Assembly (NCBI GenBank): GCA_008508345.1
Contig: QNGE01000104.1
Location: forward strand, 278,623 to 342,622
Length of the DNA: 64,000 nt
DNA from: Paragonimus westermani
Taxonomy: Eukaryota > Platyhelminthes > Trematoda > Plagiorchiida > Troglotrematidae
Reading direction: 5' to 3'
Part shown: positions 35,953-49,300 of the stretch, in pieces
Layout of the letters: every line of letters begins with the position of its first letter
How positions within the stretch are numbered: the stretch's first letter is position 1
Translations under genes and position numbers: made by a program
Notes under the pieces: model-generated
Database searches by the model: none
Told to the model about the DNA's origin: nothing
What the model saw: only the letters and a program-made list of their open reading frames with translations

Positions 35953-38470
35953 CACACTGATCCATTATCAGTAAGGCTGAATTAACATCAACCAAATTCT
36001 TTCCACTCCATCTGTAGTCAGGTTATTGCGTGAGAGGGTTATGCGTCAGTTATTTTAATCGCTTTGTTACAGGCGTTACTCATGGAACAGGTGTGCGAAC
36101 GGATAGAATGATAGATGTGAAGAGATGAAAGTACCCAATTTTTAAGACTCCATCCATCTAACAAGTCTCCACTGGAGTGAAAGCGGTCTCGGATCCTCTG
36201 CTTTGTACGTGACAGGCACTACCAAACTGCTTAAGTTAACCGGTGAGTTTAATACTACGATATTTCGGCTGAAGGTGATGACAGAACTTTTGTTTACTTA
36301 ATCCAACCGATCCCAACACCTGGACATTACTCATAGGCAGTGAGATAAATAGAGGATATTCACTAACTGACTAACAATTTTCGGTGACATCATGGAACCA
36401 CAGTGCAACCTATGGTTCACACACATTGAACTGCTCAGCGTTTATATAGCAAGATCAGCTTGGATATAAATGTTTACAGGACAAGATGCCATATGGTAGA
36501 TGATCAGTTGTTAGAAACAGGTGGAATAAATTCAGTTTAAGACGATTTGGTTTTCATATGGTAACTGCTTAACGATACTAGACATGTTAAGGACACGTAA
36601 AGATTTTTCACGACTGTGTGGACCCCAGTTTGGAAGCAGGTATCTCGCAACATTGTAACCTTTAAAGTACAGCATTGCTTGGTATCGCGATTCAGTTAAA
36701 CTTTGTATACAAATACTGGGTAAGAGTTGGTCTGGAGGATGCCTGAGCGTCATACGGAATTGGCGTTATAACCAGCATACACCGTGTATCTCTGTTGCAG
36801 TAGTGCAGCAGTTCGTTCTGACTTGCTTGGTTAACCCAGTCGATAACTGGGAAGATATATGCATCGTCCGATCGGTTGGGTCAAGACATCAATTCCTAGG
36901 GAAAAAGAAAACAGCATACACGACACACCATCCAGTTACATGAAAAACAGATCAGTTCTTTGCGAACAGGAAAGCTTGGGACTGTATCACTTATTTTCTT
37001 TATCCTCAAAGAGAATTCGTTAGAAGTATTGTCTGCTAATGAGACACTGTAGGAAACTTCTGAGACAGTCTTGTTAATCATCATGATGGTTGCAGTACTG
37101 ACGGTTCATTGATTGGAAGCTGCGGAAATTGCTTGAAGAGCTATCGAGCCCTCTTTCTGCTCCTACCAAATCATTGTAACCAGTGCTGAAACTGACCGCG
37201 TAGCACGTGGGCAACTACTGTAGCCTCAGGGCATGCATGTGGCAGAGGTAGTAGCTAGAGCAATGATGTATGTCACTGCCGACAGCATTCAGTTAATCAC
37301 CCTCAGGGTAAGTCAAAGCTGTGATGAGTGGGTCTGATAAAAGCGCCAGGTGAGTAGCCTAGTCATGCGTGACACGCACGTGCGTGTGAGCAATATTCAC
37401 TATACCGCGATGGGTTCGATAGCCATCTGGAGGTCAAAGGAAACAAGCACACCAAGTCAAGTACCATACGTTGATGCCTACGGAAGGATAATGTTATATC
37501 CAACCTTACAGCTGGAACAGTGCTCACACTTGTTCTAATTTCAAATTCCGATATGGAATCTTCGACAGATAACCGTCGAACGGAGATACCAATCTCAGGG
37601 CAATGTGCATGTTGAGTAGTTAATATTTACTGTAGGTTGGAATAACACAATCAAATGTGGCTTGTATTCGGCTTAATCTTTTTAACTGGACTGAAAACTT
37701 TGAATTTCGCTGAGAAACGCGTTGTTGCAACCCCTCTCCGTTTTGACTGATTCTCAGTTATAATTACCTAATAGTTAATCATAAGTCGTGTGGTATTTGG
37801 GTTGCATAAACTGAACATCATTCAGACTTGACAGCAGATTTCAAATCCAGTTGGATTCTTAACCTACCTCTTTCGTTATCGTCAAAGTTGGTCAACAGTG
37901 ACAGCATAATTAGTATGTGCTTGCTGGTCAAATTTTAATGAAAGCACACGACCGGTTTCGTAGTTGTTGTCACTCATCAAGTACGTTTACCTAATGAACG
38001 TCGACCAAACATCCTATCACACAAACGGCAGATGATAGAATTAGTATACAATAATCCATTTAAGAGTTATCTAGGTAGCTTACCTTGAAATTTGTGGAGT
38101 CCGTGCTGATGTTTAAGGCATTGATAGGAACCGTGCAGAAACTCAGTCTGTCTCAAGGTGCTGGACGACAATACAGTTTTCTAAGATAGTAAGGTGTGTG
38201 GTTGAATGTCGCCGAGTATGCCTACCTGAAGAGTGGTAACAAACACCACATCGGTCTTGTGACTTAAACGAATGTTGACCAGAAACTACGTACTACATGT
38301 TACCAAACCTCATGAAATTATGGCGTCATTTAGCAGGTTCGAACAGACTCGGTTGATGCACAGCTCCAGATAGCGCTTTCAATCTTAACTGTGATCCAGG
38401 GAATCCACTGAGTCTGAGGTGGACGACACAAGCAACTCACAAAGGCATTAGCAACGACAGGTCGTAGTCA
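35953..38470. other. Stretch without recognisable genes
   Basis: Only short open frames are present (for example 36532-36753 minus). A hammerhead-like relic at 37941-37990 is listed separately. Confidence 0.4.
37941..37990 (-). ncRNA. Possible hammerhead relic with CCGG stem III
   Basis: On the minus strand TTGATGAG is followed after an unpaired-looking TGACAACAACTA by CGAAACCGGTCGTGTGC. GATGAG, CGAAAC and GTC are in hammerhead order, and the CCGG would form the very short self-complementary stem III typical of ribozymes in Penelope-like and related retroelements. The first core base is disrupted (TTGATGA for CTGATGA) and stem II is poor, so it is at best a dead copy. Confidence 0.3.
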
Positions 38471-38570
38471 GCGAGACATCTCGTTGCTCGATCGGAATCT
38501 GAGCTCATGGAACGCTCGCAGGAAGCAATCCTGTTGACCATTGCGCTAATGAGTTCAGACAAGACTCGAC
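38471..38570 (-). mobile_element. SINE fragment, tRNA-like head
   Basis: Read on the minus strand it shows an A-box-like TAGCGCAATGGTCAAC (about 38533-38548) and a B-box-like GCTCAGATTCC (38494-38504). Its layout and several blocks, such as the GTCAACA next to the A box, align with the SINE at 33037-33351. No ribozyme is recognisable in the part that follows. Confidence 0.5.
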
Positions 38571-41294
38571 AGAATTACATTTAGGCGCTCGGACACAGTC
38601 TTTTAAATAGGATGCTTAGCTTGTCCGATCATCTACAAAGATGACAGAGACTGTCCCACTAATCCTAGTCTATAACCTCATCATACCAGCTTCTCAGTCA
38701 AGTGAAAGCCGTACATTTCACTAAAATTCCTGAGTGACCTTTGAAAAAAGGCCAGTGGTCTGATTACTATAAAACGAATGTCACTCATTGTCAATGGAAA
38801 CCGTCGAATTGAAATCCTGGTTGCATCACCGGTAAGTTATAAGACGGGCAAAACCTGAGTATGATGCTGTTTTCACGAACGAGCTGGTAGAAAAATCCAT
38901 CTGAATGAAAAACCTTGCGGCTGTTAAACTTTTGCACATGTTATCAAACATAGGTCCGGCGACAGACACAACTGCGGATCACACCGCTGGTACAACAGTG
39001 GGGCAAGATTTGAACGGGGTAAGCACTCATTGACGATTCTGCCCACTGTTCTCCACGCATGCAGCCATTCCTACCATGAAGTTTTCTCTCCACCACTGTG
39101 TCTCAGATATTCACCACTTACCACGACACAAATTTTCAGCACAAACTGATTTGTTTAAAACAATTATTTTCTTATATGGTCTACACTCGAGCAGTACTAA
39201 GTAAAGTGAACGATATCGTCGTTTGGCTAAGAAACATGAGGAAATTTATGGTCGACACTGAGAACTTAGAATGGAGTTGACAAAGAGGCACACGAATATC
39301 AAGATCTAGATTGACTTCTGAGTGGGAATCAATCCGATATTGACAAGTTAGTATGGCTGTACCAGTTTCAGGCATCGGGGTGACCGTATTGTCGGATTCT
39401 GTTAAAGGTGTTGGATAGTCTTGTTCTCTGATGCTTGAGTTCAACTAACAGACGTCGTACAAGGGGTTTTGGTGTTGCGATTAAATAGCTATAAGAGCGT
39501 GGACATCGTGCTTAGGTAGTTAAGCCAACTATAGGCCGTAAAAACATGGAGACAACCGCTCTGATGCAGTGATCATTCGTACGCTTCAGACTGTGATTGA
39601 TTGATTAATCTGAAAACATTCCACCATGGATTTTTACTATCGATTAGATCACCAATGCCGAGAATGGTTGCAACGTAATCAGAGCAGTGGTTGACGTATG
39701 TCGCGTGCTTGAAGAAAGTCAGTAGGATACAGTCAGTGATCAACCTCCCTATTCCTCTATAGGTGAGTAAAATAGTTTCTTGTAGCGTGCATTGTACGGG
39801 TCATGAAATGAGTCACAGCAAATAAGGGCTTCTTTGGATTCCGATCGGCATTCGTTTTATCAAAATACCTCCACGTTCTCCTCACTAGCGGTTTGACTCA
39901 TGTGGTGTTCCTTGAGTACCCATGTACAGAAGTTTTGATCTGCATGGTAACAGAGTGACCAATTGGGTAATCATACGCACATATTTCAGCTGACGACCCA
40001 TGAGGGTGCTGAACTACTGAATCGCAGAACACATTTCGAAATGGCCTCTGAATGCTACAAATGCCTTAACGAGACACTTGCTTGAATTTACCCATATCGT
40101 AAACATTAATAAAATCTTTCACATTGTTTCATCATCATAGACAGCAATACATCAGTGGTTCACATTAATGCTTAACTGTCACACAACCATGAAGAAAAAG
40201 CAAATCCTATATAGAAAGAGAGAACGAAAAAGAAGGGTAAACTGTGATCAAATGTGCTCCGATTTTTTTTCCGGGGCAATAACAATGCATGTTGAGGGAA
40301 ACTTTGTGCGTGCACAGAAACAAACAGTGGTAAACTCAGTACTACATGTATGTCTCACCGAAAAAGAATAATCACTATGACCATCATCATTCTTCTCGCC
40401 GGCATTTAATTCCTGTTGTGCTAACCATCCTCTTGAGTTTGGTTGTCCAGATGGAATTCAACACTCATGGGTTGGATTGGTTCCGTTTATTTCGCATGTT
40501 GATCAGCTGATGTATCTAGGGAATTTGAAGCCTACTGATCCACCTGCCATCAGCTCATTCCACTACTCGAATCTTGTCTTTCTGCATTGATTGTTAGGTA
40601 GACAAACATGTGAAACCGAGTGGTTATGACTAATCGGAAAAGTTGAAAATATTTTGCTCGAACGAATCAGATCTACCTGGTTATCAACTCACAGACCTAA
40701 GTGAAAAGAACGAACGAAATATCGCTTGAGCACACAACTTATATGAATACTTTTGTTCCCCGAACTAACAAGGGGACAAAACTGTTTCAAATGCTCGCAG
40801 TCATCCAACTACTTAAAAACTTTGTGAGTAGACAAAGATTAAATGCAACACGGCTAAAGCACCATTCATCGAGGGCAGGCCAGTAGCCCCGGGTGGTCGA
40901 ATGGAAGACCATAGTCAGTAGTGAGCAACAGATGATTGGAGACTTAAAAGGTACATACGTAGTAGTCAATGTCTAACACTATACGCGACTTTGCCTACTG
41001 CCTCCCATTGACACAGCCAACCAGTATGGTCCATGATGGCTCAGACGAGTCTACAATGATTTCATGCTATTTGCCTACCAATCGCCACCATTCGTACCTC
41101 GCAATCAGTGTTCAAAAAGCCGGATATCCACTCGATATGTGTAACGCATGATTAGGTAACATTGATCATCCATATGGTCAGCGCGGTTCATCTATCCCAC
41201 GAACTCCATGCACAACAGTGCTAGTTCGGTTGTTGCACCAGATGTGGATAATGCTGCTGATATACTGCAGATTTATTAGTGAAAAAACCAATGT
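38571..41294. other. Stretch without recognisable genes
   Basis: I see nothing that I can name. Short open frames at 40168-40371, 40701-40886 and 40969-41151 look random. Confidence 0.4.
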
Positions 41295-41482
41295 ATGCCA
41301 AGAAAAATAGACATCAAGTCACAGTCATGCATGGAGTGGCACAAGGAACAGCATAACTGCACTTACCCGTCTCCCAAGTGTAGAACGAATGATGGTTTCT
41401 CCATACGCGATGATGGACCCCAGGATGTTAACTTAACACTTAATGGGCAAAACAGCACACGCGAACATCAAGGTCAAACAAG
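41295..41482 (+). CDS. Candidate exon with strong donor, product unrecognised
   Basis: An open stretch beginning with ATG runs 62 codons and then meets an excellent donor, ACAAG|GTGAGTTG. The peptide is hydrophilic with several cysteines (SCMEWHKEQHNC, SPKCRTND) and two N-glycosylation-type sequons (NLT, NST), which could suit an extracellular protein, but no signal peptide is present. It could be a first coding exon or an internal exon whose acceptor I cannot place. No family is recognised. Confidence 0.25.
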
Positions 41483-44400
41483 GTGAGTTGATCAGTAGAT
41501 ATAACCCATGCATATTTGCTGTGAAAATGAAATTGACGACTGGTTAACCTAGCCTTTTGGAACACGAAAAACATTCATGAAATGATAAATACTGTAATCA
41601 TAACGGCACCTGCACTAAGCAAAGTAGTATCGGATTTTCACTTAAGACATGGTCGCAAACCTAAACCAACTATGAAGCAATAGCCCGGAGATAGTAGTCA
41701 CTGTGGCGACGTTGTCATATTGATAATGTTTACTTTCGGTTCAGGAATGATCAACCAATCCCGGCAGTGTAGATACCGAGTTAATCTAACGACATTTCGC
41801 CGAGCATACAATGCAGAGTAGATAGCCCATTGTGTTCAAGACCCAACTGGAGTGGCGATTCAGAACCTCGATATCAAATAATAAACGGGGCATCGCAACT
41901 AGCACCCTTGCAAAATGAAATTTCCTCGTACGCCGAACCCTCAGCTTTTAATCTAGGGGTTTGTTGCTGTGTGACATACGGTCACATACGGTCAATTTCT
42001 GTTGTGAAACCTTGGACATAGTTAGTATTGGTTATAGTGGATTTCCAGACTTGTGCACGTTGGGAAGTTCTTAATTCTGAGGAAGTGACTTACAAACGGT
42101 TCGGGGTTTTTGAAACCAGTATCGTCCGTAGAACTACCTTAAAGTAGCAATCGGTCGTACGATTGGCAGACGGGGGTTGTGGCCAATGAAATACTGACAG
42201 CTCCGCTGCATACAGTGAAGATTAGACTACAACTGGGCTGCAGCAGATAACTTCCCTTGTGAGGCTGTGTACAAATTTATAGTGACGATATTTCAGACAA
42301 ATTCTGTTTGCCAGTGGCTGATAAGATTCTGTACGTAAAGTTAACAGCGGTAAACTGGATGATATAATAAGCGGCATGAGATTCGGCGAGCTGAAAGAAA
42401 GATAAGGCTATGGTTCCCATTCTTGTACCGGACGTCAACTAGTCACTTGTTTGATGCGTTATGATTTGAGCTGCCGATAGAGCGATTCAGCTTCGTTCAC
42501 ATTTCAACCGATCTAGACGGTGGTGTACTGATAACGCATGAGGACAGATCCACGCCACGTGACGGGTACATTGAAGTTGGTTTAAAAGTGTATGGAAAAC
42601 AGTGTCATTGGCGAGCCCAAAATACCGTCACGCAAATTGGGATGAAAACCGTCTCAATCTAAGCTACAGGAATGAGGGGACATGGGAGAGCCGGTGTACT
42701 TCATGAACGGTTTGCACAGAAAGATAGCACTCGAATTATTTTGCCTGCTTGAATCAGACTCGGATTCCAAGTTAAGAAGTTTAGACAGAACGAGATGATA
42801 GTAAGAAATTAAAACAATTCATTCGCCTGATTAAAAACAAGAATAACAATTCGTACATTTTGAGTTCAGCATATATATAGATATTCATGAACCTGCAGCA
42901 TGGACTATGTAGGCGGGGCAAGCCAATAACTGGCTATTCTTATCAGACGGCATGCTCCCAAATGGTTGAGGATAGAAATAGAAACTTCGGGTACCTGTGA
43001 ACAGGCCGATCGAAGACATCCAGCACCACCAATAACGAAGGACATAATCCAAACAAAACGCACTGACAAAGTTTGACACATTTTCTAAGTTTTTTGGAGC
43101 AAACGGACAGGCAACCCCAGTTGTGGTTTGGACCATTAGACAAAATCCCCTCGTGTTCAAGGACAGTTTGTATTGAGGACGCGACTGCTGGTAACAGTCA
43201 ATACCCTCCTTTCACATTTTCATGTACGTCTGTCAACTCCTTTGAGCCACAACTAACTCCTAGAAGAACTTTATCCCGGGTCTTTACTTGATCACATATC
43301 TGATCATGATGTAGGAAACACTACCTTGAAGAATACACGATTAACACCTTCAACAATCCACATCCCAGACCAAAAGTTGCTTTACCTTCAGGGCAGGTCC
43401 CACCACATTGATATTCACACCTTTCAAACTGCATTTTCTTGGGCAATGTGTTCCCAACAGAGAAATTGCGTGATTACCGCCTAGTAACTTTTTGGAACAG
43501 GTGTCTTAATGAGACCGACGGAAAGCGGTAGGACGAAGCCGAGGATTAAAACCACACTCAATCAACAATCTAATGTACTGTTTGTGGAAAATCGAAAACG
43601 TCTGACTGAGTGGAAAAGCGGCAATCGTTCGTGACCAAGTTGTAAGGATGAAAACCTCGCAGTATAAAGGTACGGACAACCGAGTAGAGATTATTGTTTC
43701 AAACAACTGTAAGTTGAAGAAAGAAAATCAGTGCTACTTGAGAACCTCGAACAATGTTGGACAAAAGTTAAAATAATGATTATTTTTCTGAAGCACGAAA
43801 GTGTCTGTTGCTCCAAATGCATCCAAGTGAGGATTACCAACAACCTTCTAGGCTTGGTTGCACCTGGCAGTTTGGGATTGGAGACTGGAACGAATTGTTG
43901 GGCATAGTGAACTGTCTGAAAAGTAGGAGCTACTGGTGAAGAGGGACAACAAGGTCATCTTATTTCCATTGGCCAAATCGGTCGCTTATTTACAACTCAC
44001 TATTCTATGGTCAAGCTCCGAATAAGGTTATCTCATTCCTTGGTCTATCAACGTCAGATCAAGCCTATTCTCTTTGTTAATCGTTCTTATAGTTTTCCAA
44101 GTAACTTCACATCAGCGCCAACTCACGATGTATCGCTGTCAACAATGGGGATAAAAATTAAATGTAGTGACTTGAATCGATGACCAGTATTTGAAAACCG
44201 GCTACCGTTTTCTAAGCAGATGGCTAGCGCGGTAGAGAGTGCGAATTTCTCAAGCTGCTTTCCGGTAACTTTACTGTAGTTGGAGGTAACTGAGACCACG
44301 GTACGAACAATATCCAACTGGCTTAAACCACATCAATTTGTGCAGTGCTAGCCGCCACCACATAGTAACAGACTTAATTCGGAACTCCTGATACACATCA

Positions 44401-45695
44401 CTCGGAATGCAGTTGATTGAATTACCTTGATGGAACCGACTGACTGATACTCAAGATACAATCGTACAAAGAAAATTTCGAGAACGGAACCGAAAAAACG
44501 CATAGACAGATAGAGCATCAGATAGAGTATTGACAGCTAAGCAACATGTTTAGTGACTAGCCAGTGACCAGAAGCGCGCACCCTCTCCCCATTGACTAGA
44601 CAAGATAAAACGCCAGAATTTTGTTTGAAAAGCAGATTTTACACAGAAAAACGATTGGAAATGAAAGCAAAAGAATAGTCCATGTGAGGGGATTCAAGGG
44701 TAATCACAAGCAATCGACCTGAGTGAAGAAGAGAAAAAAATGGTTGTCCCACCTGGCATTAAGCAGACAATTTATTCGGCCTTTACCTAATGAACGACCC
44801 AACGCGACAAGAATTCTGGCAAACGCCGCTCGTAGATGGCACGGTCCTCCGAAAGAAACAGGCAGAAAACCACCATTTCAATTTGATTAACAAACGGAAA
44901 GGTTGGAAAACGAAGTTGCTAAGTGTCGTCAGGGTTTACATAGGAGAATGAGAACAGATTAAGAAAATATGGAATGAACTCTAGGAAACTCGAATTTATT
45001 TTGAACATAATTCATGTAGGATTTACCAAACTGCATCTGGGCAAAATTGTTAGTTGACAAATGTCAAAAAAGTAACTTGACAATGAAATATACTAGAACT
45101 GCAACGTACCTCGGTTCATCCATTTTTAGCTACGAGCGCTTTGCCTATTAGGGGTGTGCCTCAATTAGCACATCGAATTCATCAAACGTTGCCCTCGTTC
45201 CATACGTCACTTCAGCAGTTCCTTTCACCGTCAGAATCAAAGAGGTGGTCAACTTAGGGCCCAGATTGGTCATCTGAAAGCCTACACTGGCTTCAAAATG
45301 ATCGTCCTCGATTCTCACATCACAGGAAATATTGTGCAGTCACAATATATACATATATAATCGATACAGCGAACTTCTGGAAAACAAAAACAGACACTTC
45401 AGAATGGACTGAATTAAAATTTAATCTATATTCTTCAGGTATGTGATTGTGGGTGCAAGGCTACCTATGTGACAAACCCCATATTCATGAATTATCGTCA
45501 TTACTGAGAGCAATTCATCAGTGAATCACACTGATACGTTACTGCTATACAACCATGAAGAGATGAAAATAAACCGTAACTAGGAAGCACAATAAAGAGA
45601 CGGGATGAGTGATAATTACTCAGAATGCTTGTCAAACCAACACAAAGATGTCTACCTGACAAACAAACAACTGAACAGTAAGTGGAAATAAGTTA
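41483..45695. other. Stretch without recognisable genes
   Basis: Overlapping open frames on both strands at 42885-43291 show some protein-like sequence, with a possible acceptor near 43086 and a possible donor near 43192 on the plus strand, but the reading is ambiguous. A TATATACATATATAA tract lies near 45346. Nothing else can be named. Confidence 0.4.
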
Positions 45696-45909
45696 TCATA
45701 AGCAAAACGCTTCTTTACAAATTTCACTATCCCGCATTAATAACTGCACTTGCTCCGCATGTAACACAGCCGGACAACACCACTCATGCACCTGAGTACA
45801 ACCAGTCACCACCTCACCTAACATTTTCAGCCGCGACTCTGAGTCACGAAGGCTCCTACCGGGAAGACGAACCCGATCTACAATTGCTTTCGTGAACGAA
45901 TTCAATTCA
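45696..45909 (-). CDS. Candidate terminal exon, pairs in phase with 46194-46317
   Basis: On the minus strand an acceptor (GATCTGTCTTAG) opens one base plus 71 codons ending in TGA. The peptide is charged and helical-looking, for example SFTKAIVDRVRLPGRSLRDS, then KMLGEVVTGCTQVHEW, ending MRDSEICKEAFCL. The candidate upstream exon at 46194-46317 leaves two bases over and this one begins with one, so they join in phase across an intron of 284 bp. The phase match is a useful but not strong test. No domain is recognised. Confidence 0.35.
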
Positions 45910-46193
45910 CTAAGACAGATCATCAGTTGTCTACATCACAACCTACGCTAACCGAACGTGGCATAGGCAAAAAAACGTTTTATGTGGCAGACGATCGGCT
46001 GAAATTCTTAGTACATGACCTAACCATATAAGCCTGTGAATACTTAAGGATTGAGCTAAAGAATTCACTTGACACCCTCAACCTATCTGTTGCTTCCATC
46101 TGAAGTGCACGATCGAACGCAGATATTGATAACCAAATAACTCACGACAATTCACTTCCTCCGTTTCGTACACACAAAAAACACGGTTCTTAC

Positions 46194-46317
46194 ATTCGCC
46201 TTGTATAAACAATCCCGAAACAAGCAACAGAAGACTTCTTGTCGCCAGAAGTGTGCAAATAAGCCAGTACCGTCCTAAACTTGAGGACACGAGCTTCAAC
46301 CTCATATAATCCCGCGG
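46194..46317 (-). CDS. Candidate internal exon upstream of 45696-45909
   Basis: On the minus strand a 124-nt stretch is open in the frame AGLYEVEARVLKFRTVLAYL and ends at a good donor, GCGAAT|GTAAGA. The acceptor before it is weak (CACTTGGGAAG). A second frame across the same DNA is open for 86 codons (46078-46338), so the frame choice depends on the donor. The product is unrecognised. Confidence 0.25.
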
Positions 46318-49300
46318 CTTCCCAAGTGTACAAACCAATCAACGATTATCAAACATCAGGTTTACGTAGTCACAGTATTCCTCCAGAAGCAGTCTGAGTC
46401 TGGAAGCTGCATTCGAAGTACTTCACAGAGGGCGACAAAATGTCCACTATCGTCTACAACGCTTAAAATTTTTTAAATAGCAACAACTTGTGGTCAGCAT
46501 AGTCACGGTCAGTCAGTCTTCCACCAATTAGGAGGTTCAGGTCGATATTTTGTAGACAAAGAAAACAGTGAACAATTAGTTAGTACATAGAAAAACCGCG
46601 AAAAGTAATGAAAGCAGACAGCTTCAACGCAGGCCACTCTGAATGCTGAAACTGTCACCCATCGCAAACCCTAACTTGAATCCAGTGATAGTAACACAGC
46701 GCCGATATATTGTTCACACACTCGTTCAACAACCCCTTCGACTAAGCGACCCCCGAAATGTAGATCGATCCAATGAATCGAACACACTTTCAAAGTAGAG
46801 AAAAAAGCCAGCGATAAGTACGATATTGTTCCAGAATTTGGTGCATTGAAACAGTGATCGTTCAAAAAGACATTCTGTCCGTTCCACCTTAATGTCTGCC
46901 TCCAAACATTCAGTAAATGAACAAAGTATGATGGATTTCAGAACTATAGAAATGACTGGAGTCAAGATAATCTCCTATGGTTTTCTCAAGAGCCCCCGAT
47001 TCTTTTCTCGACTATGGGACTCACTATCGAGTGACACCAGTAGAGAGGGATGTTCTCCGTCGGAGTCAATGCCTCTAATAATGTCTCCTCACTTTTGTTG
47101 AAAAAATGTCGTCACGAGGTCTCATGGGCTAGCAGCCCTATTGCGCTTGAGAGCCAAAATGCAGCAGCGGACCTCAGCTTTGGTAGGTGGTTCGGAATCC
47201 ACCCGCCACAACACTACATTGCAGGTTTGCGGCAGAAACACAGTAGAATTCCAGGTAAATTGGTTCTCAGTGTTCTGCCCAGAGGTCTAAATTTATTGAA
47301 TTAAAATCGACGGGTATAACACTTGTCTTACTTACGGGTGGATACCCAAGACCACTGCTGTGAATGAACTCGAAGAGTCTGCTGGTGTTGCCTAAAAAAA
47401 ATTTTCGTTTAATTAATTTCATTAGTTAGTCAATTTTTACAATCAGCGACCAGGCGACCTCTTACGGACATTCTTCCTCACGTGAAATGTTATGCGGAAT
47501 ATTCCGTTTGACACCTAAATGCCATTAAATGTGCATCGCCGTCGGTTGATTATTCTGCGGTTCCTTCGTACCCTACTTACCTTCTGTTCGCGAATGTGTA
47601 CGTCCCTTTTAAAATATTAGGAACTTGGGTTTGACTGACTAAAATTTTGAGCAACACGCTTTCACGTATCTCTACGTTGAAGCAAACCCCCTATTTGAAA
47701 GACGGTAATGAACGCTCTCATGTATCATAAACGAAAGTTAGGTTCACCGACATCATACCTGGCTGAAGGCCATCATATTCTCTGGCTCATCAGATGCAAC
47801 AGTGGTTGTGTAAATCGCTTGAGCCCCCAAGACGATCACGTTAACCTGGAAATCCGGGTGATATTCAGGCTCAAGTCGACATCACACCAATCTGTTGCAT
47901 AGTGCAGTGAAGACGAACGAGTATACTACGCGTGAGAAATCAAGTGCGTGTTCGTCACCTTCGAAAAGTACTGGCCATTTATTCAGTTACATAATTTTGT
48001 GTGACCTTCATTGGTTAATTTAACTCAACCCAACCTATCAAACTCGACATGTTCACTGACGAAAACAAAACGCTATTCAGTGATTGAGAAATGAAAAGTG
48101 AATTGATGAGTCACGGCTGACTTCTAAGAAGTTGAATGTGTAGGGATTCTGAGATGACCTACTCAATTGTATGGGAATTTCCGCAATACAAAATAAAATT
48201 GGTTCAGTCTATGAGTGAGCTTCTGCCTGGTCAACTGGATGGGGCGAGCTGGATTGTTCTGATAGCACCGCCAAAGGTTCAAATTACAAGAAATATCAAC
48301 AGACACACTTACTCCTAATGTTCTCTAAGTGATAACACGTCAGTCCACGGACGCAATCTTTTATAATCATTCACCAATCAATCATAATATTAGCTGTTTA
48401 TCTTAATTCACCCAATCATCCCATTCCAACTGTTCAGATTAGGATAAAATTATCTTCGCGGAACGCTTCCTAAGAGTATGGAATGGCAGGCACCTTCGAG
48501 AGTACAGCATCAAACAAAACAGGAGGACACTGTGAAGTTTTTCGACAGCATGTAAACAGAGCTTGGTGCAGTAATCTTCAGCAGCTGTCCACTACCAAGG
48601 TACTGATACACGAAAGTCAAAACATTAATCTTATTAGTCTGAAATCGTTGTCCATTTTGTGCCCGATGGTGCACAGGGCGCGGAGTGTAGCATGTAATCA
48701 GGCAAAGCTGTCTGCGGGAAAAAGGATTCCTTAAAGTGTCACCAGCGTTCATCAACTGATCAACTAAGGAATCAACAGCGACAGACTGACGCATGTACGC
48801 AGAATTGTAACGAGTTTTTTATGTCATGCTTCTGTGCAGTTTTGTGACCAAGGATGCATTTCGACTTGCCTACATTTTTAAAAGAGTCTGTACTGGAGAC
48901 ATCACTGAAACGCACACTTCAAAGGTACGTGTCGGCGTAAGAGAAAGTGTCAGTCTAACCCGTTCAAAATCTGTGTGTGACAGCTGTGTATGCACAGGAG
49001 GTTCACGCTGACTCGAATCCAGATAGTTTCGAAAATGCGGTTATAATAACCCAGCGCTGTTTGGTTTACCACGATACACACGCATGAATGAAATAAAGTG
49101 AATGTATAAATGTGACACCATCAAATATGAGCAACTGCATGCATTATCCTGAAAGCAGTGTGGGTTACTGTCTCAATGATCGAAACTACTGGAAGAGGTA
49201 GTCGATGTTAGAAGCAGAAGAGTTACTTCGTAAGTTGATGAATAAGTGGAAAAACTCGGGCGACTAGAAGGAAATGGCGCTTTTTGAGAAGGGGATACTG

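Noticed and set aside
48600..48800. Penelope-type reverse transcriptase tail (HRARSVACNQAKL)
   Set aside because: Only one short HRAR-type string fits; upstream and downstream blocks do not follow the family order.
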